Part shown: positions 14,136 to 22,616 of the stretch, one piece after another
Layout of the letters: each line of letters starts with the position of its first letter
Numbering within the stretch: the stretch's first letter is position 1
Assembly (NCBI GenBank): GCA_965539935.1
Contig: CBETVX010000008.1
Span: 1 to 64,000, forward strand
Origin: CBETVX01 sp965539935
GTDB taxonomy: Bacteria > Bacillota > Clostridia > Peptostreptococcales > Caminicellaceae
Reading direction: 5' to 3'
Length of the DNA: 64,000 bases
Notes under the pieces: model-generated
The model's database searches: none
Told to the model about the DNA's origin: nothing
What the model saw: only the letters and a program-made list of their open reading frames with translations
Program-made: the position numbers and the translations under genes

Positions 14136-14183
14136 AGTATTTAGATTTATTCGCAAAATAAGATATTAATGGAGGTTTAGAGT

Positions 14184-14351
14184 ATGATAAAAATAAATAG
14201 AGAAGGTATAAGTGAGATGAAAGAAAAGGAAGTTTTAAAAAATTTAATTAAAACTGTGAAAAGACTATCAAATAATTTTGATTCTAAAGACCCTATATTT
14301 CATGATTTAAAAAGCATTGAATATTTTATTGAAGGGAAAATATTCAATTAA
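14184..14351 (+). CDS. Small hypothetical phage protein
   Basis: 55 residues; GGAGGTTTAGAGT precedes ATG at 14184. Basic helical N-terminus, FDSKDPIFHD turn, then an aromatic tail. Unknown. Confidence 0.5.
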   Translation: MIKINREGISEMKEKEVLKNLIKTVKRLSNNFDSKDPIFHDLKSIEYFIEGKIFN

Positions 14352-14365
14352 GGGAGAGTTGAGTT

Positions 14366-14722
14366 ATGAATATTAAAGAATTAAATAAAAAAATATGCCT
14401 AATATGCGAAGGCAGTGGGGTAGTACAAACTCCTGAATGGAGAGAATATTGGGAACAGAAAAAGCACAATCATGACATAGAAATGCCAATGCATGTTCCT
14501 GAAGAGGAAATATGCAAAGAATGTGAAGGGGAAGGTGTAGTATTAGAAATAGATAAATATAAATTAAAAGAATACAGAAAAAAGCGAAAAGGTGATATTG
14601 AAATAATTACAGGTTTTGATTTAGTTGTTGAGGAAAACACTAAGAAAATTGTAATTGCGACTATATATGATGTGGAAAAATTTAATGAATTCGTAAAAGT
14701 TTACGAAAAAGATATAATATGA
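14366..14722 (+). CDS. DnaJ-type zinc-knuckle protein
   Basis: 118 residues. Two CxxCxGxG motifs, CLICEGSG (residues 11-18) and CKECEGEG (residues 52-59), match the zinc-binding repeats of DnaJ/tryptophan-attenuator-type proteins; two such pairs form one zinc site. The C-terminal half is an alpha/beta tail without motif. No J domain is present, so it is not a chaperone of the DnaK system. Phage function unknown. Confidence 0.6.
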   Translation: MNIKELNKKICLICEGSGVVQTPEWREYWEQKKHNHDIEMPMHVPEEEICKECEGEGVVLEIDKYKLKEYRKKRKGDIEIITGFDLVVEENTKKIVIATIYDVEKFNEFVKVYEKDII

Positions 14723-14782
14723 AAAATATTATTGTAAAAATTATTGATTGTTAATTAAGATTTTAGTTTAGGTGGTGGTAAT

Positions 14783-15034
14783 GTGGATGTGTATAATAAA
14801 GCAATAAAAAAATGGGGAAAAAGAACACAAATGGTAATGGCAATAGAAGAAATGGCAGAACTTACACAAGCACTTACAAAAAATCTTAGAGGTAAAGACC
14901 ATAATGTTGAAGAAGAAATTGCAGATGTAAAAATAATGATTGGACAGTTGGAAGAAATATTTGATAAAGAAGCTATAGCAAAGTGGGAAAAATTTAAGAT
15001 TGAAACTTTAGAGACATTTTTAGAAAGTGAGTGA
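14783..15034 (+). CDS. MazG-like nucleotide pyrophosphohydrolase
   Basis: 83 residues from GTG at 14783 with AGGTGGTGG upstream. The EEMAEL (residues 22-27) and EEEIADVKI (about 43-51) elements are the metal-binding ExxE...ExxD motifs of the all-alpha NTP pyrophosphatase superfamily. Half-size members like this are common in phages and probably clean or balance nucleotide pools, or act on (p)ppGpp. Confidence 0.75.
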   Translation: MDVYNKAIKKWGKRTQMVMAIEEMAELTQALTKNLRGKDHNVEEEIADVKIMIGQLEEIFDKEAIAKWEKFKIETLETFLESE

Positions 15035-15354
15035 TAAGAGTGAAGGTAGAGAGAGGTATTATTGTAAATAACACTAACAATGAAATAACTAAAATACTTG
15101 AAGGTATGGAAGTTACAGCAATATGGAGCGAATTATACCCAGGATACTCTGTAGGAGGACCAACAGCTGAGAAAGATTTTGATGAGTTTATAGAAAAAAT
15201 ATTACCTTCTTATAACTCAATGGGATATTCATACTCAAAAGAAAAATTTAAAACCCTTTGGAAGAATGGAGAAATAGAGGAGAGGTTAATTATTGATAAG
15301 CAAGATTTCAAGCCTATAGAAGTATTAGCAGAAATAAAAGATAGGAAAATTTAA
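15031..15354 (+). CDS. Hypothetical phage protein
   Basis: 107 residues, start overlapping the MazG stop (GTG at 15031; GTG at 15040 is in frame). Contains a proline/glycine-rich loop WSELYPGYSVGGPTAEKDF, then an amphipathic tail. No family recognised. The loop could be a ligand-binding site, but nothing proves it. Confidence 0.5.
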   Translation: MIRVKVERGIIVNNTNNEITKILEGMEVTAIWSELYPGYSVGGPTAEKDFDEFIEKILPSYNSMGYSYSKEKFKTLWKNGEIEERLIIDKQDFKPIEVLAEIKDRKI

Positions 15355-15369
15355 GGAGGTTGAATAATA

Positions 15370-15555
15370 ATGTATGAAGATTATTTCAAATGTTTAAATT
15401 GTAACAACATCTTTAAAATAATTTCAAAAAAAGAAATAGATTTTCCTATTCATTGTCCATCTTGTGAAAGTAGATACATTGATTTTGCAGTTGATAATGA
15501 AATTAAAGAAATAGACCAAAAGTCAATTGATAAACAATTTCAATTAAATAGTTGA
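15370..15555 (+). CDS. Zinc-ribbon protein
   Basis: 61 residues; AAGGAGG before ATG. Cysteine pairs CLNC (residues 8-11) and CPSC (29-32) form a rubredoxin-like knuckle, followed by an acidic tail. Similar to small DNA- or RNA-binding ribbons in phage operons. Followed directly by another zinc protein. Confidence 0.6.
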   Translation: MYEDYFKCLNCNNIFKIISKKEIDFPIHCPSCESRYIDFAVDNEIKEIDQKSIDKQFQLNS

Positions 15556-15573
15556 AAACAAAGGGGGAATTGA

Positions 15574-15714
15574 ATGACAGAGATAAGATGTATTTGTTGT
15601 AGAAAACTTTTAGGAAAAATTCCAAAACAAACTAAAGCAAAAATTGAAATCAAATGCCCCAAATGTAAAACTATACATGTGTATGATACAGAGGCTCTAG
15701 AAGCCCAAGGATAA
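15574..15714 (+). CDS. Com-like zinc-finger translational regulator
   Basis: 46 residues from ATG at 15574 with AGGGGGAA upstream. IRCICCRKLLGK then IEIKCPKCKTIH is the pattern of Com, the Mu protein that binds mom mRNA and opens its translation. Four cysteines should hold one zinc. No mom-like gene is visible, so the target here is unknown. The stop lies inside the terminator stem. Confidence 0.7.
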   Translation: MTEIRCICCRKLLGKIPKQTKAKIEIKCPKCKTIHVYDTEALEAQG

Positions 15715-15742
15715 CTAAAACCTTGGGCTTTTATATTTTTTT
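15701..15742 (+). terminator. Rho-independent terminator
   Basis: AAGCCCAAGG (15701-15710) and CCTTGGGCTT (15721-15730), 10-bp perfect stem, 10-base loop, then a T-rich tail. It begins in the end of the com-like gene. Confidence 0.85.
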
Positions 15743-15754
15743 GGAGGTGAGAGC

Positions 15755-15922
15755 ATGGCAAAGGTAAGGGATGTGATTTCAAATGAGAACAAGGAAAGAT
15801 TATATAAGCTGACAAAAAATATATTAGAAATGCGAAAGGATATTTCTATAAAAGATTGTATGAGGCATGATGGTTATAAAAGGATTAATCGTAGGATTAG
15901 ACAAGTGAGGTGGGGAAAATAA
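15755..15922 (+). CDS. Small basic phage protein
   Basis: 55 residues; TTGGAGGTGAGAGC precedes ATG. Ends in an arginine-rich tail (KRINRRIRQVRWGK) suited to nucleic-acid binding. Its stop overlaps the next start (TAATG), so it is co-translated with the late regulator. Confidence 0.55.
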   Translation: MAKVRDVISNENKERLYKLTKNILEMRKDISIKDCMRHDGYKRINRRIRQVRWGK

Positions 15923-16356
15923 TGGATTCTATAAAGAGCTATTCTGATCTATGTATCGATATAGATAATCTTGAAGAATATTTACAAAATCTTGAAAGAG
16001 AATTATATGCTGTTAGAAGAGTTATGGGACCAGAGGTTTATAAGAAAGATTTCACTACATTTGATAAAGCTTATGATAGATTTAATGAGATTGAAAGAAA
16101 AATGGCTATATATTCTCAAATACTAGAAGATAAAAAGAAAACTAGAAAAAAAATACTAAAAAATCTTAGAAAGCTTAAAGGGCTGGATTATAAGGTAGTA
16201 TATCTTAGAGATATAAAAGGATTGACATTGCAAAAAATATCTGAAAAGCTGAATTATAGCTTAAGGCATATTGAAAGAATAAGTGCAAGAAATAAAAGGA
16301 TTGACTTAAGCTTAAGATGTCGGTATAGGGTCGGTGATTTGAAAGAAAATGCATGA
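15922..16356 (+). CDS. Sigma-70 region 4-like late transcription regulator
   Basis: 144 residues from the ATG in TAATG at 15922. An N-terminal coiled coil (residues 10-75) is followed by VYLRDIKGLTLQKISEKLNY and SLRHIERISARN, a helix-turn-helix of the sigma region 4/ArpU/RinA kind. Its place just before the terminase genes is where phages of Gram-positive bacteria encode their late-gene activator. The likely target is the promoter of the packaging/structural operon. Confidence 0.75.
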   Translation: MDSIKSYSDLCIDIDNLEEYLQNLERELYAVRRVMGPEVYKKDFTTFDKAYDRFNEIERKMAIYSQILEDKKKTRKKILKNLRKLKGLDYKVVYLRDIKGLTLQKISEKLNYSLRHIERISARNKRIDLSLRCRYRVGDLKENA

Positions 16357-16408
16357 TATAATGATACAGGGAGAAATTTATGGATTATAGCTATAGTAAA
16401 GGTGACAG

Positions 16409-16436
16409 CACCTGGGATGAGTCCTAGGTGTTTTTA
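16409..16436 (+). terminator. Rho-independent terminator
   Basis: CACCTGGGA (16409-16417) and TCCTAGGTG (16422-16430), one G-T pair, loop TGAG, followed by five T. Confidence 0.8.
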
Positions 16437-16440
16437 TTTA

Positions 16441-16500
16441 TATTTAATTCCCCGTAGGGATATATATAATATCTTAACCCCCTATCGGGGGTAGAGGTGA
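16441..16500 (+). promoter_or_regulatory. Gap with GC hairpin before the late genes
   Basis: Contains CCCCGTAGGG near 16450 and an ACCCCC/GGGGGT hairpin at 16477-16493, separated by an AT-rich stretch with ATATATAATA. A late promoter controlled by the sigma-like regulator could lie here, but no consensus -35 is visible. Confidence 0.3.
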
Positions 16501-16505
16501 TTATT

Positions 16506-16628
16506 TTGAAAAATAAAATTAGTATTAAAAGATTTAAGAAATCGAAGTGTTATAGATGTGTTTGGCTTAGGAAGATAAATGATAGAAAATATTATTGTCC
16601 TTTTATGAGGTGTATTATTAAAAAATGA
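16506..16628 (+). CDS. Small cysteine-containing basic protein
   Basis: 40 residues from TTG at 16506 with AGAGGTGAT upstream. CYRC and CPFMRC segments give four cysteines for one zinc site in a highly basic chain. Function unknown. Confidence 0.5.
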   Translation: MKNKISIKRFKKSKCYRCVWLRKINDRKYYCPFMRCIIKK

Positions 16629-16708
16629 TTGTCGAAACTTGCGAATGATTTATGGAGGATAGCCATTTTCTATGGAGAATCATGGAAGTAAGAAAGGAGG
16701 TGAACTAA

Positions 16709-17488
16709 ATGAATAATCATAAGATAAATAAAAGTAATAAAGACTATATTTTTTTCTTATTAAAATTTGGAAAGAGAAAAAACATTGAATCATTACAAAA
16801 TGGAAAATTATATATGAAAAATCTAAAATATTTTATTGACATTGAAAAAGAAAAAGCTCAAAAAGGTATGGGAGACATAAATGAAGGAAAACTAGTAATG
16901 AATAATATAGACTTTAAATTAATAGACCCGAAAACCAAGAATATTTTATTCCAAGGCTATGCGGAAAAGGCAAAACTAGAGATTAAAGAAGACCATAAAA
17001 AACCAGTTTTTTGCATGAGCTGCATTGACTTTAATAGTTTAGAGATTGAAGAAGAAACAGAATCAACTTTAGTAGGCAAGCTAATTATTTCTGAAAGACA
17101 GAAAAAAGAATTTATAAACGAATTTGGAGACACAGTACTACTTATTTCATTTTCTGATTTTATTAACAGAATAACTAGAGTTTTTAAAGAAAACAATATT
17201 AGTTTTATTGCGGATAAAGTAAAATATAGTGACTATTCAATAAATTATATGGATAGATTAAATAGTTCTATTAAACAAAATGAAGAAAAGTTTTTTTGGA
17301 AAGATATCTTTTTTAATTATCAAAAAGAATTTAGAATAGTTATACTAAACAAAGAAGTTGATAATAAGTTTGAAATTGATATAGGAAGTATTAAAGATTT
17401 TTCAAAAATAGTTTCGGCAGAAGAATTTTTAAATGGAGATTTTAGGATTAGAATCAATTTAAAAAAGAAATTAATTTTAGAGCCTTAA
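16709..17488 (+). CDS. Probable moron: uncharacterised defence-like protein
   Basis: 259 residues, with an unusually strong own SD (AAAGGAGGTGAACTAA) and own terminator. Unlike its neighbours it is not a recognisable phage structural or replication gene. The N-terminal pattern FFLLKFGKRKNIESLQNGKLY followed by MKNLKYF...KAQKGMGDINEGKL recalls proteins I associate with bacterial defence or abortive-infection loci (short N-terminal 'F-G-x-x-x-N-i-x-x-L-x-x-G-x-l-y-m' motif and 'GD..EG' motif). The C-terminal half (FFWKDIFFNYQKEFRIVI) fits the same type. Lying alone between the late regulator and terminase, it is a good candidate superinfection-exclusion gene. Function is inference. Confidence 0.55.
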   Translation: MNNHKINKSNKDYIFFLLKFGKRKNIESLQNGKLYMKNLKYFIDIEKEKAQKGMGDINEGKLVMNNIDFKLIDPKTKNILFQGYAEKAKLEIKEDHKKPVFCMSCIDFNSLEIEEETESTLVGKLIISERQKKEFINEFGDTVLLISFSDFINRITRVFKENNISFIADKVKYSDYSINYMDRLNSSIKQNEEKFFWKDIFFNYQKEFRIVILNKEVDNKFEIDIGSIKDFSKIVSAEEFLNGDFRIRINLKKKLILEP

Positions 17489-17500
17489 CCGGCTCTTTTC
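17479..17500 (+). terminator. Rho-independent terminator
   Basis: AGAGCC (17479-17484), loop TTAACC, GGCTCT (17491-17496), then TTTCTC. Insulates the moron gene from the terminase operon; overlaps its stop codon. Confidence 0.75.
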
Positions 17501-17542
17501 TCATGCATAAAAAAATAAACCAACTAGGGCAGGTGAGGTGAT

Positions 17543-17725
17543 GTGAAGAGTAGAAAGCTAACAGAGAAACAAGAAAGGTTAAGAATAGATAAACCATTAG
17601 TTAATTGGGTAAATGATCCAATAAATAGGATAAATCTAGATAATGGCATAACCTTATGTAGAAAATGTCATGCTAACTATCATACTGAACTATCTAATCT
17701 TACATTAAGCAGGGGTGGTGATTAA
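17543..17725 (+). CDS. HNH endonuclease C-terminal half (likely remnant)
   Basis: 60 residues from GTG at 17543. The second half, NPIN...NLDNGITLCRKCHANYH, is the end of an HNH nuclease of the kind encoded beside terminase genes, where it assists packaging. The usual upstream CxxC and DHI(V/I)P half is missing, so it is probably a remnant, although a short SD-like AGGTGAGGTGAT is present. It abuts the terminase small subunit start. Confidence 0.6.
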   Translation: MKSRKLTEKQERLRIDKPLVNWVNDPINRINLDNGITLCRKCHANYHTELSNLTLSRGGD

Positions 17726-18172
17726 ATGAATGAAAGGCAAAAAAGATTTGTTGCAGAATATGTTAAAGACTATAATGCCACCCAAGCAGCGATTAGAGCA
17801 GGATATAGCGAGCGAACAGCTTACAGTCAAGGTAATAGATTGTTGAAAAATGTTGAGATAAAAAAAGCCATAAAAGAATTACAGGATGAAATTAGGAAGG
17901 AAAATATAGCAGAAGCAATAGAAGTAGAAGAGTTTCTATCTTTGGCTATGAAAGGGAAAATAGAGGAAGAAGTAGTTGTAACTGAAAATATAGGAGATTT
18001 TGAAAGTAGAGCAAGAATAATTAAAAAACAAATATCAGCAAAGGAAAGAATTAAAGCAGCAGAGTTATTAGGAAAAAGACATGCTATGTGGACCGATAAG
18101 CAACAAATAGAAGGGACTAATATTGTAAAAATCATAGATGATATAGAAGATGATGCAGATGAAAAAGATTAA
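17726..18172 (+). CDS. terS: Terminase small subunit
   Basis: 148 residues. Opens MNERQKRFVAEYVKDYNATQAAIRAGYS, the classical Terminase_2 N-terminal DNA-binding helix-turn-helix, then a central helical oligomerisation region and an acidic C-terminus. It recognises the packaging site and hands DNA to the large subunit. Overlaps the large subunit gene by 23 bases. Confidence 0.95.
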   Translation: MNERQKRFVAEYVKDYNATQAAIRAGYSERTAYSQGNRLLKNVEIKKAIKELQDEIRKENIAEAIEVEEFLSLAMKGKIEEEVVVTENIGDFESRARIIKKQISAKERIKAAELLGKRHAMWTDKQQIEGTNIVKIIDDIEDDADEKD

Positions 18173-19406
18173 ATTATCCAAGCTAATAGCTCCATCTTTT
18201 TATAAAATCCATAATGATATAAAAAATGACAGATACACTCATTATTGGCTAAAAGGTGGACGTGGGTCCACAAAATCATCCTTTGTAAGCATTGAAATTA
18301 TACTAGGAATAATGAGGAATCAAGGTACTCATGGTGTGGCATTAAGAAAAGTTGGAGTTAATTTAAAGGATAGTGTATATGAACAACTATTATGGGCTAT
18401 TGAAAAATTAGGAGTAAATGATTACTGGATAGCAAGATTGAGCCCATTGGAACTTATATATGCCCCAACAGGACAAAGAATTCTATTTAGAGGGGCAGAT
18501 AAGCCAAAAAAAATAAAATCTATAAAAGTTAAAACTGGATATATTCGTTATGTATGGTATGAAGAAGTTGACGAATTCAATGGAATGGAAGAAATACGAA
18601 CGATTAATCAATCTTTACTTCGTGGTGGCAATAAATTTGATGTATTTTATTCATTTAATCCACCAGACAGTCAAAGGAATTGGGTAAATAATGAAATTAC
18701 AATTAAACATTCGGATAAAAAAGTACATCACAGTACTTATTTAACTGTTCCTAAGGCATGGCTTGGAGAACAGTTTTTTATTGAGGCAGAACATTTAAAA
18801 AAAGTTAATGAAAGAGCATATAAGCATGAATACTTAGGAGAAGTAACTGGTACAGGTGGAGAAATATTTACTAATGTGACAATAAGAAAAATAACTGATG
18901 AAGAGATTAACAGGTTTGACAGGATTAAAAGAGGAATTGATTTTGGCTATGCGGTGGATCCATTTGCTTATGAAGTAATGCATTATGATAAAACTAGGAG
19001 AAGATTATATATTTTTTATGAGATATACAAAGTAGGCTTAAGCAATAGGAAAGCTGCAGAATTAATAAAAAAGGAAAATAGGAATAACGGACTTATAATA
19101 GCAGATAGTGCTGAACCTAAATCTATAGCTGAGCTTAAAGAATATGGCTTAAGAGTTAAAGGAGCAAAAAAAGGTCCTGATAGCGTAGATTATGGGATTA
19201 AGTTCCTCCAAGATTTAGAGGAGATTATCATAGATGGAGAAAGGTGTCCTAATACTGCTAGAGAATTTCTAAATTATGAATTGGAAAAAGATAAAGATGG
19301 AAACTTTAAAGCTGATTTTCCAGATAAGAACAACCACTGTATTGATGCCATCAGATATGCACTAGAAGATGATATGAAGAGAACAGGTATTAGGATATTT
19401 AAGTAA
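18150..19406 (+). CDS. terL: Terminase large subunit (PBSX type)
   Basis: 418 residues. ATPase Walker A GGRGSTKSS at residues 36-44, Walker B VWYEEVDE near 135-142 and coupling motif SFNPP at 168-172. The RNase-H-like nuclease has D264 (GIDFGY), D319 (IADSAEP) and D399 (NHCIDAIRY). It packages DNA through the portal and cuts concatemers. Two further in-frame ATGs at 18153 and 18159 leave the exact start open. Confidence 0.96.
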   Translation: MMQMKKIKLSKLIAPSFYKIHNDIKNDRYTHYWLKGGRGSTKSSFVSIEIILGIMRNQGTHGVALRKVGVNLKDSVYEQLLWAIEKLGVNDYWIARLSPLELIYAPTGQRILFRGADKPKKIKSIKVKTGYIRYVWYEEVDEFNGMEEIRTINQSLLRGGNKFDVFYSFNPPDSQRNWVNNEITIKHSDKKVHHSTYLTVPKAWLGEQFFIEAEHLKKVNERAYKHEYLGEVTGTGGEIFTNVTIRKITDEEINRFDRIKRGIDFGYAVDPFAYEVMHYDKTRRRLYIFYEIYKVGLSNRKAAELIKKENRNNGLIIADSAEPKSIAELKEYGLRVKGAKKGPDSVDYGIKFLQDLEEIIIDGERCPNTAREFLNYELEKDKDGNFKADFPDKNNHCIDAIRYALEDDMKRTGIRIFK

Positions 19407-19419
19407 GTGGGGTGATTAA

Positions 19420-20811
19420 ATGTTAATATTTGATAACAGCATTAATATCTTAACAACAGAAGAAATTATCAAGATATTCATAGATGAGTTTAATTCTTCT
19501 AAAGAACGTAAAAGTATGTTAGAGGGCCAGAGATATTATAGAGTAGAAAATGACATACTTAACCGTAAAATGATAAGATACGAAGACGAAAAACCAGTAA
19601 TAGATGAAACTAAGACAAATAATAGGCTGGCCCATGGATTTATGCATTTACTGGTGGTTGACAAAGTTAACTATTTATTATCAAAGCCCTATACCTTAAT
19701 ATGTGATGATGAGAAATACTTAGAACAAGTCAAGGAAATATTAGGGAAAAGATTTCAAAAAAGATTGACTCAGTTAGGTACAGAAGCCAGCAATAAAGGA
19801 ATTGCCTGGCTTTATGTTTATATAGATTCTGAAGGGAATTTTAAAACTATGAAAATACCATCAGAACAATGTATTCCTATATGGAAAGACAATGACCATG
19901 AGGAACTTCAAGCAATCATAAGATACTATGATTTAGAGACCTATGAAGGAAAAGAAAAGAAAATAGTTACTAAAATCGAATACTGGACTCCTGAAAGAGT
20001 TGATTATTATGTTATGGAAGGTGGACAAGTAATTCTAGATAGTGAAATGTATCTTGATGATGAGAATAACTATGATGGACACTTTAAAGTAAATAATGAA
20101 GCAGGAGCTTGGGGAAGAGTTCCCTTTATTCCTTTTAAGAACAATGATTATGAACTGCCAGACCTTCAGTTTGTAAAGACACTTATAGACAATTATGATT
20201 TAACAAGGTCCGATATTGCCAACGAATTAGAAGATATTAAAAATATTGTCTATGCATTACGTGGTTATGGTGGAGAAGATTTATCTGAATTTATGAGGGA
20301 ACTATCCTATTATAGAGCAGTTAAGCTAGATGAAGATGGGGGAGTAGATACATTAGAAACATCAATCAACATTGAAGCAGCAAAAGAACACTATGAAACT
20401 CTAAGAAAAGATATTTATGATTTTGGACAAGGTGTAGATAAAAGCCAAGACAAATTAGGTAATAACCCTTCTGGAATAGCTTTGAAGTTTATGTATAGTG
20501 GACTGGACCTTAAATGTAATGCAATGGAAGATAATTTTAAATGGGCATTTGAGCAGCTATTATATTTTGTAAATAAGTATCTAGAGATAACGAAGCAATC
20601 AGTGTCAGATAAAGAAATAAAAATAGTATTTAATAGAGATATAGCTATAAACGAATCACAGGCTATTATAGATTGTCAGAATAGCAAGGGAGTTATATCG
20701 GATAAAACAATTATTGCTAACCATCCATGGATAGAAGATATTGAAAGTGAAATTGAGGAAATAGAAAAAGAGAATAAAACAAGTGAACCGCCGATGTTTG
20801 ATGAAGAGTAG
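19420..20811 (+). CDS. Portal protein (SPP1 gp6 type)
   Basis: 463 residues, typical for the SPP1_Gp6/Phage_prot_Gp6 family. Key stretches are YYRVENDILNRK, NNRLAHGFMHLLVVDKVNYLL near residue 70, and GQGVDKSQDKLGNNPSGIALKFMYSGLDLK near residue 345. It forms the dodecameric DNA channel at one capsid vertex. Strong order support: terminase before, MuF after. Confidence 0.95.
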   Translation: MLIFDNSINILTTEEIIKIFIDEFNSSKERKSMLEGQRYYRVENDILNRKMIRYEDEKPVIDETKTNNRLAHGFMHLLVVDKVNYLLSKPYTLICDDEKYLEQVKEILGKRFQKRLTQLGTEASNKGIAWLYVYIDSEGNFKTMKIPSEQCIPIWKDNDHEELQAIIRYYDLETYEGKEKKIVTKIEYWTPERVDYYVMEGGQVILDSEMYLDDENNYDGHFKVNNEAGAWGRVPFIPFKNNDYELPDLQFVKTLIDNYDLTRSDIANELEDIKNIVYALRGYGGEDLSEFMRELSYYRAVKLDEDGGVDTLETSINIEAAKEHYETLRKDIYDFGQGVDKSQDKLGNNPSGIALKFMYSGLDLKCNAMEDNFKWAFEQLLYFVNKYLEITKQSVSDKEIKIVFNRDIAINESQAIIDCQNSKGVISDKTIIANHPWIEDIESEIEEIEKENKTSEPPMFDEE

Positions 20812-20821
20812 GTGATACTCT

Positions 20822-22144
20822 ATGGGTAGTAAAGACATGAATTACTGGAAAGAACGCCAAGAAGAAACCTTCCTTGCAGGAGAGAAAAAAGTTAAGGATT
20901 ACTATAAAGAACTTGAAAGAGCTTTTGAACAGGCCAAAAAAGAGATACAATCAGTTATTAATGATTTTTATGCGAGATATGCTGATGAAAATGGAATATC
21001 TTATACTGATGCACAGAAAAGCTTAGATAATATGGAATTAGGTGATTTAAAAGATTTTATAGAACTTGTTGATAAGAGTTTAAATCAGTATAATCAAAAA
21101 CTTAATAATATGTCTATAAAAGCAAGAATAACACGCTATCAGGCATTAGAAAAGCAGATAGATGCTATATTACAGCGACTATATGCTATAGAATATCAGT
21201 ATAAGGGAGAGGAAACATTAAAGGAAGTATATTCAGATTCATATTATAGAACTTGGTTTAATATAGACCAGTACCATGGATTCCATAAGGAATTTGCACA
21301 GATTAATTCTAGAACCATTGAAGAATTAATAAAATATCCTTGGAGTGGTGCAGATTTTTCAACAAGAATATGGAAACAGAAGGACCATATGCTCCAGAAA
21401 TTAAATGAGAGTATTACCACCATGATAATTCAAGGTAAGAATCCTAGTGCATTATCAAAGGACTTTGCTAAAATATTCAAAACAAAGGAATATGAAGCCT
21501 ACAGGCTACTCTATACAGAGGGCAGTTTTATTATTGAACAAGCAACATTACAAGGTTACAAAGAAGATGGAGTAAAAAAATATCAAATACTAGCAACACT
21601 AGATATGAAGACATCTGACATATGCAGAAGTGAAGATGGAAAGATATATGATGTATATAAAGCAGTAGTAGGTGTTAATTATCCACCGTATCATCCATTT
21701 TGCAGGACTACAATTACACCATATTATGAAGATGAAGATTATTCACAAGGTACAAGGATAGCAAGAGATCCTAAAGCAGGCGAAACTTATGAAGTACCTG
21801 CTGATATGAACTATAAACAGTGGTATGATAGGTATATTACTAAAAAGACAGAGCAAGAATATAAAGCGTTGATTGGATTAGTTACGAGCAATAATTTAAA
21901 AATAACTGGTATATCAGACCACATTATAGAAAGAGCAATAAAAAGGGAAGTATCTGCACAGAATGTAGAAGATGCATTGATAAATACTTTAAGACTTGGT
22001 AAAATTAAGAAAGGGAAAAAAGGAAATAGTCAGGAATATTTAGGTGAATATGCAAGGGTAATAATTAATCCTGATACAGGAAATATGATTACTGTTTGGA
22101 AAACAAGTACAAAACTCAGAAAGAAATTGAAAGGAGTGAAATAG
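20822..22144 (+). CDS. MuF-type minor head protein with a C-terminal toxin-like domain
   Basis: 440 residues. Residues ~1-340 form an SPP1 gp7/MuF minor head protein: WKERQEETFLAGEKKVKDYY, ILATLDMKTSDICRSEDGK, and YPPYHPFCRTTI. Beyond residue ~345 a separate ~95-residue basic domain follows: ISDHIIERAIKREV (H367, R371), then QEYLGEYARVIINPDTGNMI and TVWKTS. That resembles BECR-fold RNase toxins (barnase/EndoU/ColE5/RelE-like) found at the ends of MuF proteins. MuF proteins are carried in the capsid, so such a domain could be delivered with the DNA. A small acidic gene directly follows. Confidence 0.85.
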   Translation: MGSKDMNYWKERQEETFLAGEKKVKDYYKELERAFEQAKKEIQSVINDFYARYADENGISYTDAQKSLDNMELGDLKDFIELVDKSLNQYNQKLNNMSIKARITRYQALEKQIDAILQRLYAIEYQYKGEETLKEVYSDSYYRTWFNIDQYHGFHKEFAQINSRTIEELIKYPWSGADFSTRIWKQKDHMLQKLNESITTMIIQGKNPSALSKDFAKIFKTKEYEAYRLLYTEGSFIIEQATLQGYKEDGVKKYQILATLDMKTSDICRSEDGKIYDVYKAVVGVNYPPYHPFCRTTITPYYEDEDYSQGTRIARDPKAGETYEVPADMNYKQWYDRYITKKTEQEYKALIGLVTSNNLKITGISDHIIERAIKREVSAQNVEDALINTLRLGKIKKGKKGNSQEYLGEYARVIINPDTGNMITVWKTSTKLRKKLKGVK

Positions 22145-22145
22145 G

Positions 22146-22358
22146 ATGAAACTTAATTTTAATGAGGAACAAATTAGAGTACTTAGTGAAATTGGATTTA
22201 ACTTTGACTTTTTAGGGGACTTATCAGATGATGAAATACTTGAAATTGACGAAAAGGTTTCAGACTATTTTGCTTACCATGGGTTGAGTGATGATGATAC
22301 AGTTAATGAAGTTGGATTAATATGCGAAAGTATAATGGATATTCTAGGAGATTTATAA
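22146..22358 (+). CDS. Probable immunity protein for the MuF toxin domain
   Basis: 70 residues, strongly acidic (LGDLSDDEILEIDEKVSDYF and GLSDDDTVNEVG). It starts one base after the MuF stop, with GGAGTG 8-9 bases upstream. Size, charge opposite to the basic toxin-like domain, adjacency and tight coupling fit a cognate immunity protein that protects the lysogen during morphogenesis. Structural phage genes do not normally have such an insert here. Family not recognised. Confidence 0.6.
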   Translation: MKLNFNEEQIRVLSEIGFNFDFLGDLSDDEILEIDEKVSDYFAYHGLSDDDTVNEVGLICESIMDILGDL

Positions 22359-22400
22359 AGCCATATACTATAACGGTAGGTGGTATTTTTATATCATAGA

Positions 22401-22430
22401 AAAGCATCTAGGAAACTAGGTGCTTTTATT
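22401..22430 (+). terminator. Rho-independent terminator
   Basis: AAAGCATCTAG (22401-22411), loop GAAA, CTAGGTGCTTT (22416-22426), followed by TATT. It lies after the toxin/immunity pair within the late operon. Confidence 0.8.
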
Positions 22431-22461
22431 ATGCTTATTTAGAGAGGTGTGATTGGAGAAT

Positions 22462-22593
22462 ATGGATATCAAAGATAATATCACAGTAATTGACATAAAA
22501 AATCAAAATGAAGTAATTGCAATTATATCAAAAGAAGAAATAATTATAAAAGATGGCTATGATGTTTTATTAGATGTTGGATTAGACGAATGA
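22462..22593 (+). CDS. Small acidic hypothetical protein
   Basis: 43 residues from ATG at 22462; TTG at 22453 with AGAGGTG upstream is an alternative start. Beta-rich sequence ITVIDIKNQNEVIAIISKEE. Unknown. Short genes of this sort between MuF and scaffold vary among related phages. Confidence 0.45.
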   Translation: MDIKDNITVIDIKNQNEVIAIISKEEIIIKDGYDVLLDVGLDE

Positions 22594-22616
22594 TTATATG
22601 TAGCTGCGCCTTAAAA

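Noticed and set aside
16381..16428. 15-codon ORF from ATG 16380
   Set aside because: Ends within a strong terminator and is too short to support.
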